Of a stretch of 64,000 bases of DNA, positions 9,219 to 17,605 are shown piece by piece (within the stretch, counting starts at the first letter, position 1; each line of letters begins with the position of its first letter). Made by a program: the position numbers and the translations under genes. The stretch is from the NCBI RefSeq assembly GCF_000648235.2, contig NZ_AP017977.1:434001-498000 (forward strand), read 5' to 3'. Source of the stretch: Neochlamydia sp. S13 (GTDB taxonomy: Bacteria > Chlamydiota > Chlamydiia > Chlamydiales > Parachlamydiaceae). The notes under the pieces are model-generated. The model saw only the letters and a program-made list of their open reading frames with translations, had not been told where the DNA came from and made no database searches.

Positions 9219-10925
9219 ATGGTTATGACTAATTCGCTAAAAACTCTAAGACAATCTGCTGCAGAGTTATTAGCGCTTGCTATGTGTAGCCTTTTTCCAA
9301 AAGCACAGCTATTCCAAGGGGAGGCCACAGATGTGGGCTTCTACTACGATTTTTTTCTTCCCGAAGCTATTACTCACGAGCAATTCTTGTATATCGAAGA
9401 GCGCATGCGTGACTTTATGCGGCAAAGCCTTTCGTTCAAGCCCATGGAAATGATGCGCAAAAATGCTATCGAGCTGTTTAAACATCAGGGGCAATCCCTT
9501 AAAGTTATTTTATTAAAAGCTTGTGCAGAGACCTTAGTGCATGTTTGTCAAGTGGGTGAGTTTTACGATTGGGTGGCGCCTCCTTTTGTTGAGACGACTA
9601 AGCAGGTGGGGGTCTTTAAATTATTAGAGATAAGCTCTTTTAAAGTTTCCTTGGCGGGTAGGCCTAATCTTTCCTTAACACGCATCCAAGGGGCCGTATT
9701 TCCTGAAAGCTATAGCCTTAAGCAATTCCTGAAGAAAAGAGAGATTGCCAAGCAATGCGATCATCGGCAACTGGGCAAGCAGATGAACCTATTTACTATC
9801 TTGGACGAGACGTGCCCGGGCTGCTGGACCTGGTACCCTAAAGGAGTTCTTCTTCGCGAAATACTACTAAATTGGTTGAAAGCCGAGTATCGACAGCAGG
9901 GATGTCAATGGATAACCACTCCCGCGTTGCTAAAGCAGCCTTTTGCCGATTCAACAGAGCCTTTGGCTTTACGTTTTGAGTCTGAAGGAGCAGCTTATGC
10001 TTTATGTGCGACTAAAGCATCTTTGCACGCCTCTCTTTACAAATCTAAGCCACATTCTTACCAAGAACTGCCCCTCTCTTACGCAGAATACGCTGAATTT
10101 TACAATCAGGGGAAAGAGATCCACCAGTGGGGAATGTTAAGGTCGCGTTCCTTTTATGCCGATCAGTCTCATATTTTCTGTTCTGCTGAGCAACTTTTAG
10201 ATGTGCTCATTTCTTCCTTGCAATTCATTAATAAAACTATTAAGATAATGGGATTTGAGATCCAATGGCATCTGATTGCTAAAAGCACAAAGTATAAGAA
10301 AGCTCCTAAAAAGTGGGAGGAATCTCAAACTAATTTAGTCAGAGCCTTGGATGTAAGCGGCTTTAAATATGTGATTGACAAAGAGCCGCAAGATTATTAT
10401 GGTCCTGCTATAGAGGCGCGATTCACCGATATCCTGGGGCGCGATTGGAAAAGCTCTTGCATTTATATTGATTTGTATCATCCCGATAAGATGGGCTTGT
10501 CCTATCCAGGGCAAGATGACAAAATGCATGTGCCGGTCATGGTAGGTCAAGCAGTACTAGGTTCAATTGAACGTTTAACAGCTATTCTCCTTGAACACTA
10601 TGCCGGGAACCTGCCTTTATGGCTTGCTCCTGAACAGATACGCGTGATTCCGGAGATGAATAAAAACCTCGATTATGCTCTTCAGGTATTTGAGGAGATA
10701 AGAAGAGCTGGTTTCCGTGTGAGCATGGATGATTCTACTCACAGTGCTGCGCTAAAAATCCAGGCCGCTCACCAGGAGAAAATTCCTTATCTTGTAAGAA
10801 TAGGGGATAAAGAAGAGGAAAATCGCACCGTTATATTTAAGAAATATCAGCAAGAAAGCGTGCAAGAGGAAGTTTTAAATAAATTTCTTGAGCAATTGAA
10901 ATTAGAAAACGAATTAAAAGCTTAA
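9219..10925 (+). CDS. Degenerate threonyl-tRNA-synthetase-like protein, probable pseudoenzyme
   Basis: A 568-residue protein aligning by eye end to end with bacterial ThrRS from the editing domain onward; the N-terminal TGS domain (about 65-70 residues) is absent. Key residues known from E. coli ThrRS are replaced. The editing-site HxxxH is Q12/E16 (RQSAAELL). The editing Cys and His of the CRGPH motif are V119 and F123. The motif-2 HRNE region reads YNQG (about 295-298). Two of three zinc ligands appear lost (Cys in the MNCPGH region; His to G443 in VMVGQAV), while His in DQSHIF and the motif-3 Arg (GSIERL) remain. The anticodon-binding domain is kept. The frame is intact, so it is probably expressed, but threonylation looks unlikely. 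It occupies the usual thrS position ahead of infC. A normal thrS is presumably elsewhere. There is no room for a ribosome-binding site between the tRNA and this ATG. Confidence 0.8.
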   Translation: MVMTNSLKTLRQSAAELLALAMCSLFPKAQLFQGEATDVGFYYDFFLPEAITHEQFLYIEERMRDFMRQSLSFKPMEMMRKNAIELFKHQGQSLKVILLKACAETLVHVCQVGEFYDWVAPPFVETTKQVGVFKLLEISSFKVSLAGRPNLSLTRIQGAVFPESYSLKQFLKKREIAKQCDHRQLGKQMNLFTILDETCPGCWTWYPKGVLLREILLNWLKAEYRQQGCQWITTPALLKQPFADSTEPLALRFESEGAAYALCATKASLHASLYKSKPHSYQELPLSYAEYAEFYNQGKEIHQWGMLRSRSFYADQSHIFCSAEQLLDVLISSLQFINKTIKIMGFEIQWHLIAKSTKYKKAPKKWEESQTNLVRALDVSGFKYVIDKEPQDYYGPAIEARFTDILGRDWKSSCIYIDLYHPDKMGLSYPGQDDKMHVPVMVGQAVLGSIERLTAILLEHYAGNLPLWLAPEQIRVIPEMNKNLDYALQVFEEIRRAGFRVSMDDSTHSAALKIQAAHQEKIPYLVRIGDKEEENRTVIFKKYQQESVQEEVLNKFLEQLKLENELKA

Positions 10926-10934
10926 ATGAAGTCT

Positions 10935-10953
10935 ACCTCTTTAAGAAAGAGGT
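10935..10953 (+). other. Hairpin in thrS-like / infC spacer
   Basis: A perfect 8-bp inverted repeat (ACCTCTTT / AAAGAGGT) with a 3-base loop lies between the ThrRS-like gene and infC. No T tract follows, so it is more likely an RNA leader or processing structure than a terminator. A role in infC control is conjecture. Confidence 0.35.
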
Positions 10954-11017
10954 CTAATAAAAACTAAGAAGTGCAAGGTAACATCTTTGTGCTTCTATAA
11001 CGAAGGTGGAATTTCGG

Positions 11018-11584
11018 TTGAAAGTTAACAGAGAAATACGTGCTCCGCGCGTTCGTTTGATTACGCAAACTGGTGAGCAAATTGGTGTAGTCCCTTTGCA
11101 TGAGGCCTTAGCTAGAGCTGAAGAAAATGGATTAGATTTGGTAGAAATATCAGCAGGCTCTAATCCACCCGTATGTAAGATTATCAACTACGGCAAATTT
11201 CGTTACGATCAAACGAAACGGGAAAAAGAGAGTAAGAAAGCTCAACATCAAGTTAAAGTAAAAGAAATTAAGGTCAAGCCGAATATTGATATCCATGACC
11301 TAGAGACAAAGATTAGACATGCTCGAGATTTTATCGCTAAAGGCAATAAAGTCAAGTTAACATGCATGTTTAGAGGGCGAGAGATGGCTCATCCAGAGAT
11401 TGGAGAAAAGGTTCTTCGTAAAGTGTGCGAAGATCTAGAAGAAATCGCTACTGTAGAGTCTCCTTCTAAGCTATTTGGAAGAATGCTCATTGTCATATTA
11501 GCACCTGGTGGAAAGAAGAAAAAAGAAGGCGCGAAAGGCCTCTCGAATGAGAGCCAGCCTACCAGGGAAGAAGAAAGCGCATAG
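11018..11584 (+). CDS. infC: Translation initiation factor IF-3
   Basis: IF-3 binds the 30S subunit, prevents premature 50S joining and monitors initiator tRNA and start-codon pairing. The N-domain begins VNREIRAPRVRLI, followed by GLDLVEISAGSNPPVCKIINYGKF, the classic IF-3 signature; the C-domain contains KVKEIKVKPNIDIHDLETK and FRGREMAHPE. I chose the TTG at 11018 because AAGGTGG (11003-11009) sits 8 bases upstream, an excellent ribosome-binding site; the GTG at 11006 would overlap it. Use of a rare start codon is typical of infC, which is known to be autoregulated in enterobacteria. The C-terminus carries a lysine/glutamate-rich tail. It heads infC-rpmI-rplT. Confidence 0.95.
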   Translation: MKVNREIRAPRVRLITQTGEQIGVVPLHEALARAEENGLDLVEISAGSNPPVCKIINYGKFRYDQTKREKESKKAQHQVKVKEIKVKPNIDIHDLETKIRHARDFIAKGNKVKLTCMFRGREMAHPEIGEKVLRKVCEDLEEIATVESPSKLFGRMLIVILAPGGKKKKEGAKGLSNESQPTREEESA

Positions 11585-11617
11585 GCAAAATGAAAAGATA
11601 TGTAGGGAGAAGTTCAC

Positions 11618-11812
11618 GTGCCTAAGATGAAAACAAAAAAGGCTGTTGCGGCCAGATTCAAATTGACGGCAACTGGTAAGCTCAAAAGAGGGCGTCCAGG
11701 TAAGCGGCATATTTTGAATAAAAAAACACCTAAGCGTAAACGCCAGCTATCCAAACCGGCGTTAGTTAATGATGCGCACTTGAAAACGTACAAACGATTA
11801 ATGTGCGTATAA
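11618..11812 (+). CDS. rpmI: 50S ribosomal protein L35
   Basis: A 64-residue basic protein starting PKMKTKKAVAARFKLTATGK and containing KRHILNKKTPKRKRQL, the standard L35 sequence. The start is GTG at 11618, with AGGGAGA seven bases upstream. It lies between infC and rplT in the conserved order infC-rpmI-rplT. Confidence 0.96.
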   Translation: MPKMKTKKAVAARFKLTATGKLKRGRPGKRHILNKKTPKRKRQLSKPALVNDAHLKTYKRLMCV

Positions 11813-11908
11813 AATATAGATCTGACTAGCTAAAAGTCAGAAAAATGAATGAAACGATCTAATATTTTAATAATTAAAGAATTAGACAAATAACAGTGGA
11901 GATAAGCT

Positions 11909-12265
11909 ATGGTTAGAGTAACCAATGCTGTTGCTTCACATCGTCGCAAAAAAAGACTACTTAAGAGAGCTAAAGGGTTTTTCGGTGATCGAAAAAACCA
12001 CTTGCGTCTTACAAGTGATGCGGTTAATAAAGCGTTGGCCTATAATTACCGCCATCGCAAAGAGAAAAAACGCGAGTTCCGTAGCTTATGGATCATGCGA
12101 ATTGGAGCCGCTGCGAAAATCCATGGAATTTCTTATAGCAAGTTTATTCATGGTTTGCAAAAAGCGCGATGTGATTTAGATAGAAAAATGTTAGCCGATA
12201 TGGCTATTCGTGATCCCCAAGGCTTTGCTGCCGTGGTGAGTCATGCAAAACAAGCCCTTGTATAA
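11909..12265 (+). CDS. rplT: 50S ribosomal protein L20
   Basis: A 118-residue L20 protein: VTNAVASHRRKKRLLKRAKG at the N-terminus, then GDRKNHLRLTSDAVNKALAY and REKKREFRSLWIMRIGAAA. L20 binds 23S rRNA early in 50S assembly and in other bacteria represses this operon. The start is ATG with a GGAG sequence just upstream. A terminator follows before pheS. Confidence 0.97.
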   Translation: MVRVTNAVASHRRKKRLLKRAKGFFGDRKNHLRLTSDAVNKALAYNYRHRKEKKREFRSLWIMRIGAAAKIHGISYSKFIHGLQKARCDLDRKMLADMAIRDPQGFAAVVSHAKQALV

Positions 12266-12289
12266 CAAGGTATTGATTTCCTACATTTT

Positions 12290-12327
12290 TAGCAGAGCCG
12301 CCGAGTGTGACTCTGCTATTTTTTTTA
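12290..12327 (+). terminator. Rho-independent terminator between rplT and pheS
   Basis: The inverted repeat TAGCAGAG (12290-12297) / CTCTGCTA (12311-12318) with a 13-base loop is followed directly by a T-rich tract. It would end the infC-rpmI-rplT transcript. It lies just 23 bases before pheS, so read-through or attenuation control of pheS is possible, but I see no leader peptide to support that. Confidence 0.8.
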
Positions 12328-12349
12328 TTTTATTTTTTTGAGGAAGATT

Positions 12350-13378
12350 GTGCATAGCTCCATTCAAGCCATTCATAGCGACTTTACTGCCGATATAACT
12401 GCCGTAAAAACCACGGCAGAGATAGAAAATTTGAAAATAAAATATTTAGGGAAAAAGGGCCTTATCCAAAATTTGATGAAACTCTTAAAAGAGGTTAATC
12501 CTGAACAGCGGCCCGCCTTTGGCAAGGAAATTAATGAACTTAAAGAAGAAGTGTTGCATCAAATTGAGGAACATGAAAAGCAGCTGATAGCTAAAGAAGA
12601 AGATCAGCAATTGGCTCAAGAAAAAATCGACATTACTTTACCTGGCAGGCGACCTCCTCTTGGACGCAAGCATATAATTACACAAGCCTTAGATAGTATC
12701 CTAGATATTTTAGTAGGCATGGGCTTCTCTGTACAATATGGCCCTGACATTGATACCGATTATTACAACTTTGAAGCCCTTAATTTTTCCTCCGATCATC
12801 CAGCACGTGATATGCAAGATACTTTTTATATCACTCCTGATGTTCTTTTACGCACTCATACCAGTAATGTGCAAGTGCGCGTCATGGAGGCCCATCAGCC
12901 TCCTATTCGTATCATTACTCCTGGTAAAGCTTATCGCAATGAAACCATTACAGCTCGTTCTCATGTTTTCTTCCATCAGGTAGAAGGTCTATATATCGAC
13001 AAAGGAGTGACCTTTGCCGATCTTTTAGCTACCATGCAAGAGTTTTTTAAAAAACTATTTCGACGAGAAATTGAGACTCGTTATCGCCCAAGTTACTTTC
13101 CTTTTGTTGAACCAGGCTTAGAGGTAGATATCTCCTGCCTTTCTTGCAAGGGAAAAGGATGTCAGCTCTGTAAGCACTCCGGATGGCTCGAAGTTGCAGG
13201 GGCTGGAATGGTACATCCCGAAGTATTAAAAAATGGAGGAATTGACCCGGAAGTGTATTCTGGATATGCTTGGGGAATAGGCGTAGAAAGAATGGTATTA
13301 CTAAAACATGGAGTAAAAGATATTCGTCTATTTACAGAAAATGATCTACGTTTTTTAGAGCAATTCACCCATTTTTAA
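12350..13378 (+). CDS. pheS: Phenylalanyl-tRNA synthetase alpha subunit
   Basis: A 342-residue PheRS alpha chain, the catalytic class II subunit that charges tRNA-Phe together with PheT. An N-terminal coiled coil is followed by the catalytic core: SADHPARD-type motif (SSDHPARDMQDTFY), LLRTHTSNVQVR, and GMVHPEVL with GIDPEVYSGYAWGIGVER near the C-terminus. I chose GTG at 12350, with GAGGAAG just upstream; this gives 342 residues, the length I recall for chlamydial PheS. A TTG at 12338 is the alternative. pheT is not adjacent, as in Chlamydia and unlike E. coli. Confidence 0.95.
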   Translation: MHSSIQAIHSDFTADITAVKTTAEIENLKIKYLGKKGLIQNLMKLLKEVNPEQRPAFGKEINELKEEVLHQIEEHEKQLIAKEEDQQLAQEKIDITLPGRRPPLGRKHIITQALDSILDILVGMGFSVQYGPDIDTDYYNFEALNFSSDHPARDMQDTFYITPDVLLRTHTSNVQVRVMEAHQPPIRIITPGKAYRNETITARSHVFFHQVEGLYIDKGVTFADLLATMQEFFKKLFRREIETRYRPSYFPFVEPGLEVDISCLSCKGKGCQLCKHSGWLEVAGAGMVHPEVLKNGGIDPEVYSGYAWGIGVERMVLLKHGVKDIRLFTENDLRFLEQFTHF

Positions 13379-13469
13379 TCCTCTCTAACAAAGGATGCTT
13401 AAGAAGTTGTAGAAAAACGCTAAAAGCAAATTTTTCAGCCTATTTTTGACTTTTTTTTAAGGTTTAATT

Positions 13470-14345
13470 ATGCAATGGATGGTGGAGACAGCAGAAAGTG
13501 GCCAAAAGCTGGTCAATTTTCTTAAAGGCAAGCTAGGTTCACGCTATTCTGCTCGCCAAATTAAGAGCAGTATTGAATATAATGGATGTTATGTGAATCA
13601 TCACCTAGAGCATTTTGCTTCCACAGTTCTCGCTAAAGGAGATAAAGTTTCCTTGCCAGCAGGAATTCTAGAGAATAAACCTCTTGTTTCTTTCCAATTC
13701 TTACTTAGTCAGATTATTTATGAGGATAAAGAATTACTTATTTACAATAAGCCTGCAGGGGTAACCTCGGATGGTCAAGTATTGATAGAAGCTTTAAAAG
13801 CTTATAATATGAGGTGGGAGCTTTTACATCGGCTAGATCGGGATACGACCGGACTGTTGATGTTCACTCAAGGTAAGGCGTTTCGCGAGAAAATGGTGGC
13901 TGCTTTTAAAAAGCAGGAGATCGATAAAGTTTACTTAGCTCTTATTGATGGAGTTCCTAGGCAAGAATCAGGAAGTATTAATAACTATTTAGGTAAACTT
14001 CATGATTATCTTGGACAGTCATTATGGGGAGCTGTCCCTTCCGCTGAGGGCCATCATGCCCTTACGGCGTGGAAAGTTCAGAAAAAAGGCCCCAAAGCCT
14101 CTTTAGTGCACTGCTACCCGCGCACAGGCCGCACTCACCAAATCCGCGTGCACATGAGTGAAATGGGACACCCTATTTTGGGGGATCGGCAGTATGGGAA
14201 GCTCTTTCATTGTTCTTATTATAGCCCACGTTGTCTTTTACATGCTTATGAGCTATCCTTTATTCATCCCACTCTTCTACGCAAAATGCACTTTCAAGCC
14301 CCTATTCCTTTAGATTTTCAGCAAGCCATGGCGCAGGTGTTATGA
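13470..14345 (+). CDS. RluA/RluD-family pseudouridine synthase
   Basis: A 291-residue RNA pseudouridine synthase. The N-terminal 60 residues form an S4-like RNA-binding domain; the catalytic domain carries the RluA-family signature LLHRLDRDTTGLLMFTQ, whose second Asp is the catalytic nucleophile, and the later RTGRTHQIRVHMSEMGHPILGD motif. Which uridines it modifies (rRNA or tRNA) cannot be read from sequence. The ATG at 13470 has AAGG seven bases upstream. Its stop overlaps the start of the next gene (ATGA), indicating translational coupling. Confidence 0.9.
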   Translation: MQWMVETAESGQKLVNFLKGKLGSRYSARQIKSSIEYNGCYVNHHLEHFASTVLAKGDKVSLPAGILENKPLVSFQFLLSQIIYEDKELLIYNKPAGVTSDGQVLIEALKAYNMRWELLHRLDRDTTGLLMFTQGKAFREKMVAAFKKQEIDKVYLALIDGVPRQESGSINNYLGKLHDYLGQSLWGAVPSAEGHHALTAWKVQKKGPKASLVHCYPRTGRTHQIRVHMSEMGHPILGDRQYGKLFHCSYYSPRCLLHAYELSFIHPTLLRKMHFQAPIPLDFQQAMAQVL

Positions 14346-15409
14346 GAATATTGATCGTTAAAACTTCTTCACTAGGGGATATTATCCATGGTTTTCCGGT
14401 TCTTGCTTTTCTCCATCAACAATTTCCGGAGATTAAAGTGGATTGGGTAGTGGAAAAGAGCTTTGCCGAAATTGTTAAAAGCCATCCCTTAGTTGAACGC
14501 GCCATTGAAATAGATACAAAAAGTTGGCGAAAAAAGCTTTTTAGCTTAAAAACATGGAGCAGCATATTAAGCTTTCGCTCAGCCCTACAACAGCAAGAAT
14601 ATGCTGCTGTGATTGACCTGCAAGGTAACACTAAGTCTGCCATTGCTACTTTTTTAGCAAGAAGTGCTCATAAAGTAGGGTTTGGAGCTAAATCTCTCCA
14701 TGAGTGGCCTAACCGGTGGGTAACCCATCATCATTTCGATCCTCCCAAAGAGCTAAATGTGCGAGATGAAAATGTATATCTGGCTCAGCACTATTTTCAA
14801 TGCTATTCTCCCTTAAAAGAAGAAAAATTAATTTTAAATTTAAGTAAGGAACAAAAAGGCGTTTTTGATCTTCTTTGGGCCAAGATAAAAGAGCTACCTG
14901 GACAAAAGATTTTAGTCTGTGCAGGCTCTGCTTGGAGAAATAAAAGGCTTTCTTATGAAGCCCTGGAAAGCTTTTTATATGAAATTTCTAGCAACCTGAA
15001 AGTTTCTCTTATTTTAGTATGGGGAAATGCCGAGGAATTAGCCATAGCACAAAAGCTTCAGTCTGCCCTGGCGACAAACGTAAGCCTTTTGGACAAAGTT
15101 TCTCTTGCGGTTTTACAAAATTTAATGAGTCGGATGGATGCTGTTATTGCGATGGATTCCTTGCCTTTACATCTAGCTGGAATGTCGGGGACACCTTCTT
15201 TTAGTGTGTTCGGAGCTTCTTCTGCTCGTAAATATAAGCCTAAAGGTAGCCTACATGAAGCTATACAAGGGGAGTGCCCTTATGGACGGACTTTTGAAAG
15301 GCGCTGCCCTGTATTAAGGTCTTGTCCTACGGGATTGTGTATTCGCGGATTATCAGGAAAGTATTTGTTTCAGCAGTTTGCCCATTTTTATTCGCAGTTA
15401 AAAAATTAA
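14342..15409 (+). CDS. Lipopolysaccharide heptosyltransferase, GT family 9 (WaaC-like)
   Basis: A 355-residue glycosyltransferase family 9 protein. The N-terminus MRILIVKTSSLGDIIHGFPV carries the SLGD motif with the conserved Asp of heptosyltransferases, and the C-domain has AMDSLPLHLAGMSGTPSFSVFG, the nucleotide-sugar binding region. It is predicted to add an ADP-activated sugar, most likely heptose, to lipid A-Kdo in the LPS core at the cytoplasmic face of the inner membrane. Classical Chlamydia lack core heptoses but environmental chlamydiae carry such genes. Its ATG overlaps the pseudouridine synthase stop. Similarity to WaaC (heptosyltransferase I) is best, but another GT9 role is possible. 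Confidence 0.85.
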   Translation: MRILIVKTSSLGDIIHGFPVLAFLHQQFPEIKVDWVVEKSFAEIVKSHPLVERAIEIDTKSWRKKLFSLKTWSSILSFRSALQQQEYAAVIDLQGNTKSAIATFLARSAHKVGFGAKSLHEWPNRWVTHHHFDPPKELNVRDENVYLAQHYFQCYSPLKEEKLILNLSKEQKGVFDLLWAKIKELPGQKILVCAGSAWRNKRLSYEALESFLYEISSNLKVSLILVWGNAEELAIAQKLQSALATNVSLLDKVSLAVLQNLMSRMDAVIAMDSLPLHLAGMSGTPSFSVFGASSARKYKPKGSLHEAIQGECPYGRTFERRCPVLRSCPTGLCIRGLSGKYLFQQFAHFYSQLKN

Positions 15410-15501
15410 AAGGGCCATTTTAAGCTTTAATAAAATCTTTAAGAAAGATTGCTATTGTCTATTCATCAGATTAATTCATAGATAATTTTAGGAGGGGCTT
15501 G

Positions 15502-17118
15502 ATGAGCTTTAATGTAGACAAAGGGGCGGAAAAGGGAAGAGAGCTTTTATATAGCTTTTATAAAGATACTCGGCCTAATGGAGGGCGAGCAAAGCTAAGA
15601 AATGCTATTGCAATCTTTAATCGCCTTAAAATTGATAAGACGCTTACCCCTGAAGGGCGCTTACGAGAGGCTATACAGCGCTTACTCGATAGAAATTGCT
15701 CAGATAGAGAGATAAAAGTTGAGCAGTCGGTCGCTTATCTAGCTTCTAAAATAGATGATAAAAATCAGGATACAACTAAGCGATTAGAAAAATTATTTGA
15801 TAAGATCAATCATTCCGAGCGGGAAGCTTTTATCAGCGGGGAAGAAAAAGCCTTTAAAAAAAGCCCCGCTTATGAAAAGCAATGGCTACAAGAGAAAATA
15901 GCTCAAAGCAAAAATGAGCGTTTTGCCCTATTAAAAGCTAATCAAGCAATTCTTGAGGATATAGAAGGCCCTTCCTTTATCTACTTATCGCCTTTGATTG
16001 AGAAACTTGATGCATTCATTTTGAAAGAGGAGAATCCTCTTCTTTGGCAGCATCAAGCGCATATAATTAAAATTTTGCGCACCCTCAACGATCTCAATAA
16101 AAAAAACCTTTCCGCAGCCGAGCAAGCTAGCATGCGCGAATTTCTCGCCGGGGTGGACTGGGGGATTTTCGAGCCTGAAAACATTTCTTACCTTCACCAA
16201 GCCAATATTCATAATATTGAAATGCTAAGTGATTTGCCTGCAGGCAATCAACTGCTAGCCTCAGAGGTGAAAAAAACTTTGAATGAAAATGCCTATAAAA
16301 TTTTAGCGCTTGAGGAAGAGATTGCTGATAAAGAAAGAGAGTTTGATCGATTATATGGCGAGCAACATCAACTGTCTATTCAAAGTACACTCCCTCCTTC
16401 TAACATAAACGAAGGACAAGCTACTCCTCCCTTGCAAGATAGCATTCATCAAAAAGAAGAAAAAGACCTAGCAGACTTATTAGCTGTAATAGCAGCAATG
16501 GATGCCGAAGAAGAAAGGGCTAGAGAAGAGCCTAGTGTGGAAAGGGCACCCACCCGGGAAGAAAATCATCTTACCCCTGAAAGCTATGATGAAGAAAAAG
16601 CCCTAGCAGAAGCATTAGCTGCAAGCTTAGAGGAGTTTAAAAAATTAAACCCACCTAAAAAAAATGAAGGAGAGCAAAAGGCAGCTAAAAACTTTGGCAG
16701 AGGCCCTTTATCTCTGCTTGAACGCATGCAACTAACAGAAAAAAAAGGTAAAGAGGGGATTCAGCCAGCTACCTCTAACATTCCTCCTTCTGCCCCTGGC
16801 ACTATTAAAGGAGAGAAAGGAGCGTTAAAAGAGGCTTTTACAGCACCTGACATAACTTCTCAAAAGGGTAGAGCAGGAGCAAGGCCATCTGTTCAGGCTT
16901 CCCCCTTAAGAGCTGCTCTTGAAGAAAGGGTAGAAGCAAAACTAGAACCAGCTCAAAAGGTAAGGGATAAGGGGAAAATGGCTGAAGTTAAGCAAGAATC
17001 ACTAGTCACAAGGCTTTTCAAGTATTTAGCGGCTCCTTTGATTAAAATTGGCCAATGGCTGTTAGCCTGTTTTTGGTGGATTTTTAAAAGAAGAAATCCA
17101 TGGATAAAGCTTAGCTAA
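15502..17118 (+). CDS. Predicted effector with a ubiquitin-interacting motif and C-terminal hydrophobic segment
   Basis: I do not recognise the 538-residue protein as a whole. The first 280 residues are helical and charged. Residues about 300-470 are low-complexity, acidic and proline-containing. Within it, DEEKALAEALAASLEE (about residues 363-378) fits the ubiquitin-interacting motif consensus: an acidic run, a hydrophobic residue, Ala, three residues, Ser, two residues, acidic. A weaker copy-like stretch, EEKDLADLLAVIAAMD, lies about 40 residues earlier. Near the C-terminus, LFKYLAAPLIKIGQWLLACF followed by WWIF and a basic end looks like a membrane-binding or tail-anchor segment. There is no N-terminal signal peptide. 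The ATG at 15502 has AGGAGG six bases upstream. I infer a host-directed effector; function is unproven. Confidence 0.6.
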   Translation: MSFNVDKGAEKGRELLYSFYKDTRPNGGRAKLRNAIAIFNRLKIDKTLTPEGRLREAIQRLLDRNCSDREIKVEQSVAYLASKIDDKNQDTTKRLEKLFDKINHSEREAFISGEEKAFKKSPAYEKQWLQEKIAQSKNERFALLKANQAILEDIEGPSFIYLSPLIEKLDAFILKEENPLLWQHQAHIIKILRTLNDLNKKNLSAAEQASMREFLAGVDWGIFEPENISYLHQANIHNIEMLSDLPAGNQLLASEVKKTLNENAYKILALEEEIADKEREFDRLYGEQHQLSIQSTLPPSNINEGQATPPLQDSIHQKEEKDLADLLAVIAAMDAEEERAREEPSVERAPTREENHLTPESYDEEKALAEALAASLEEFKKLNPPKKNEGEQKAAKNFGRGPLSLLERMQLTEKKGKEGIQPATSNIPPSAPGTIKGEKGALKEAFTAPDITSQKGRAGARPSVQASPLRAALEERVEAKLEPAQKVRDKGKMAEVKQESLVTRLFKYLAAPLIKIGQWLLACFWWIFKRRNPWIKLS

Positions 17119-17137
17119 AAAGTATGAGAACTGATAC

Positions 17138-17190
17138 AAAGCTAGAAGCCTATTACTCTCTCTTAGTGGGAGCTAGGTCTCTAGCTTTTT
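17138..17190 (+). terminator. Rho-independent terminator after UIM protein gene
   Basis: The arms AAAGCTAG...CTA and TAG...CTAGCTTT form an imperfect stem of about 14 bp ending in a run of five T residues (17186-17190), twenty bases after the stop of the upstream gene. Confidence 0.6.
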
Positions 17191-17605
17191 AAGCTTGTCA
17201 TCTTAAAGCCCTATCTCTATAGATTTTAAGTTTCCTTAAGATTTACTTCTACCAGCTTGCTAGCTTTCTCACCTTAATAAAGTACCCTTAGCACTGATTT
17301 TTGCAATAAAATGAGTGCTTAGCTCCAGGGGCTTATCTTCATATGTGGGACAGAGAGCCAAATATGAACTTTATGCATTTCGTTGAAAGGTCTAGGGCGG
17401 CCAATAGCGGGGCTGATTGGCATGAATGAATCCTTCTTTGGATATCTTTACCTTCCCTTTATAAATTTTTTTATGTTTTTTAAGAGTGGGTGTTGTTAAG
17501 ACTTTCTGTGGAAGCGAGCAGGTAATAAGAAGGAAATAGGATTATATAAAGGGCTGCTCGAAAGCGTATTACTTTTTTCGTATACTTTCTTAGGGGCCAC
17601 ATTTT
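17191..17605. other. Intergenic region, no gene seen
   Basis: About 415 bases between convergent genes. No convincing open frame. A 25-base segment at 17548-17572 recurs with five mismatches at 45622-45646. Confidence 0.4.

Noticed and set aside
11006-11017. GTG at 11006 as the infC start
   Set aside because: It overlaps the AAGGTGG ribosome-binding site that is ideally spaced for the TTG at 11018, though it cannot be fully excluded.
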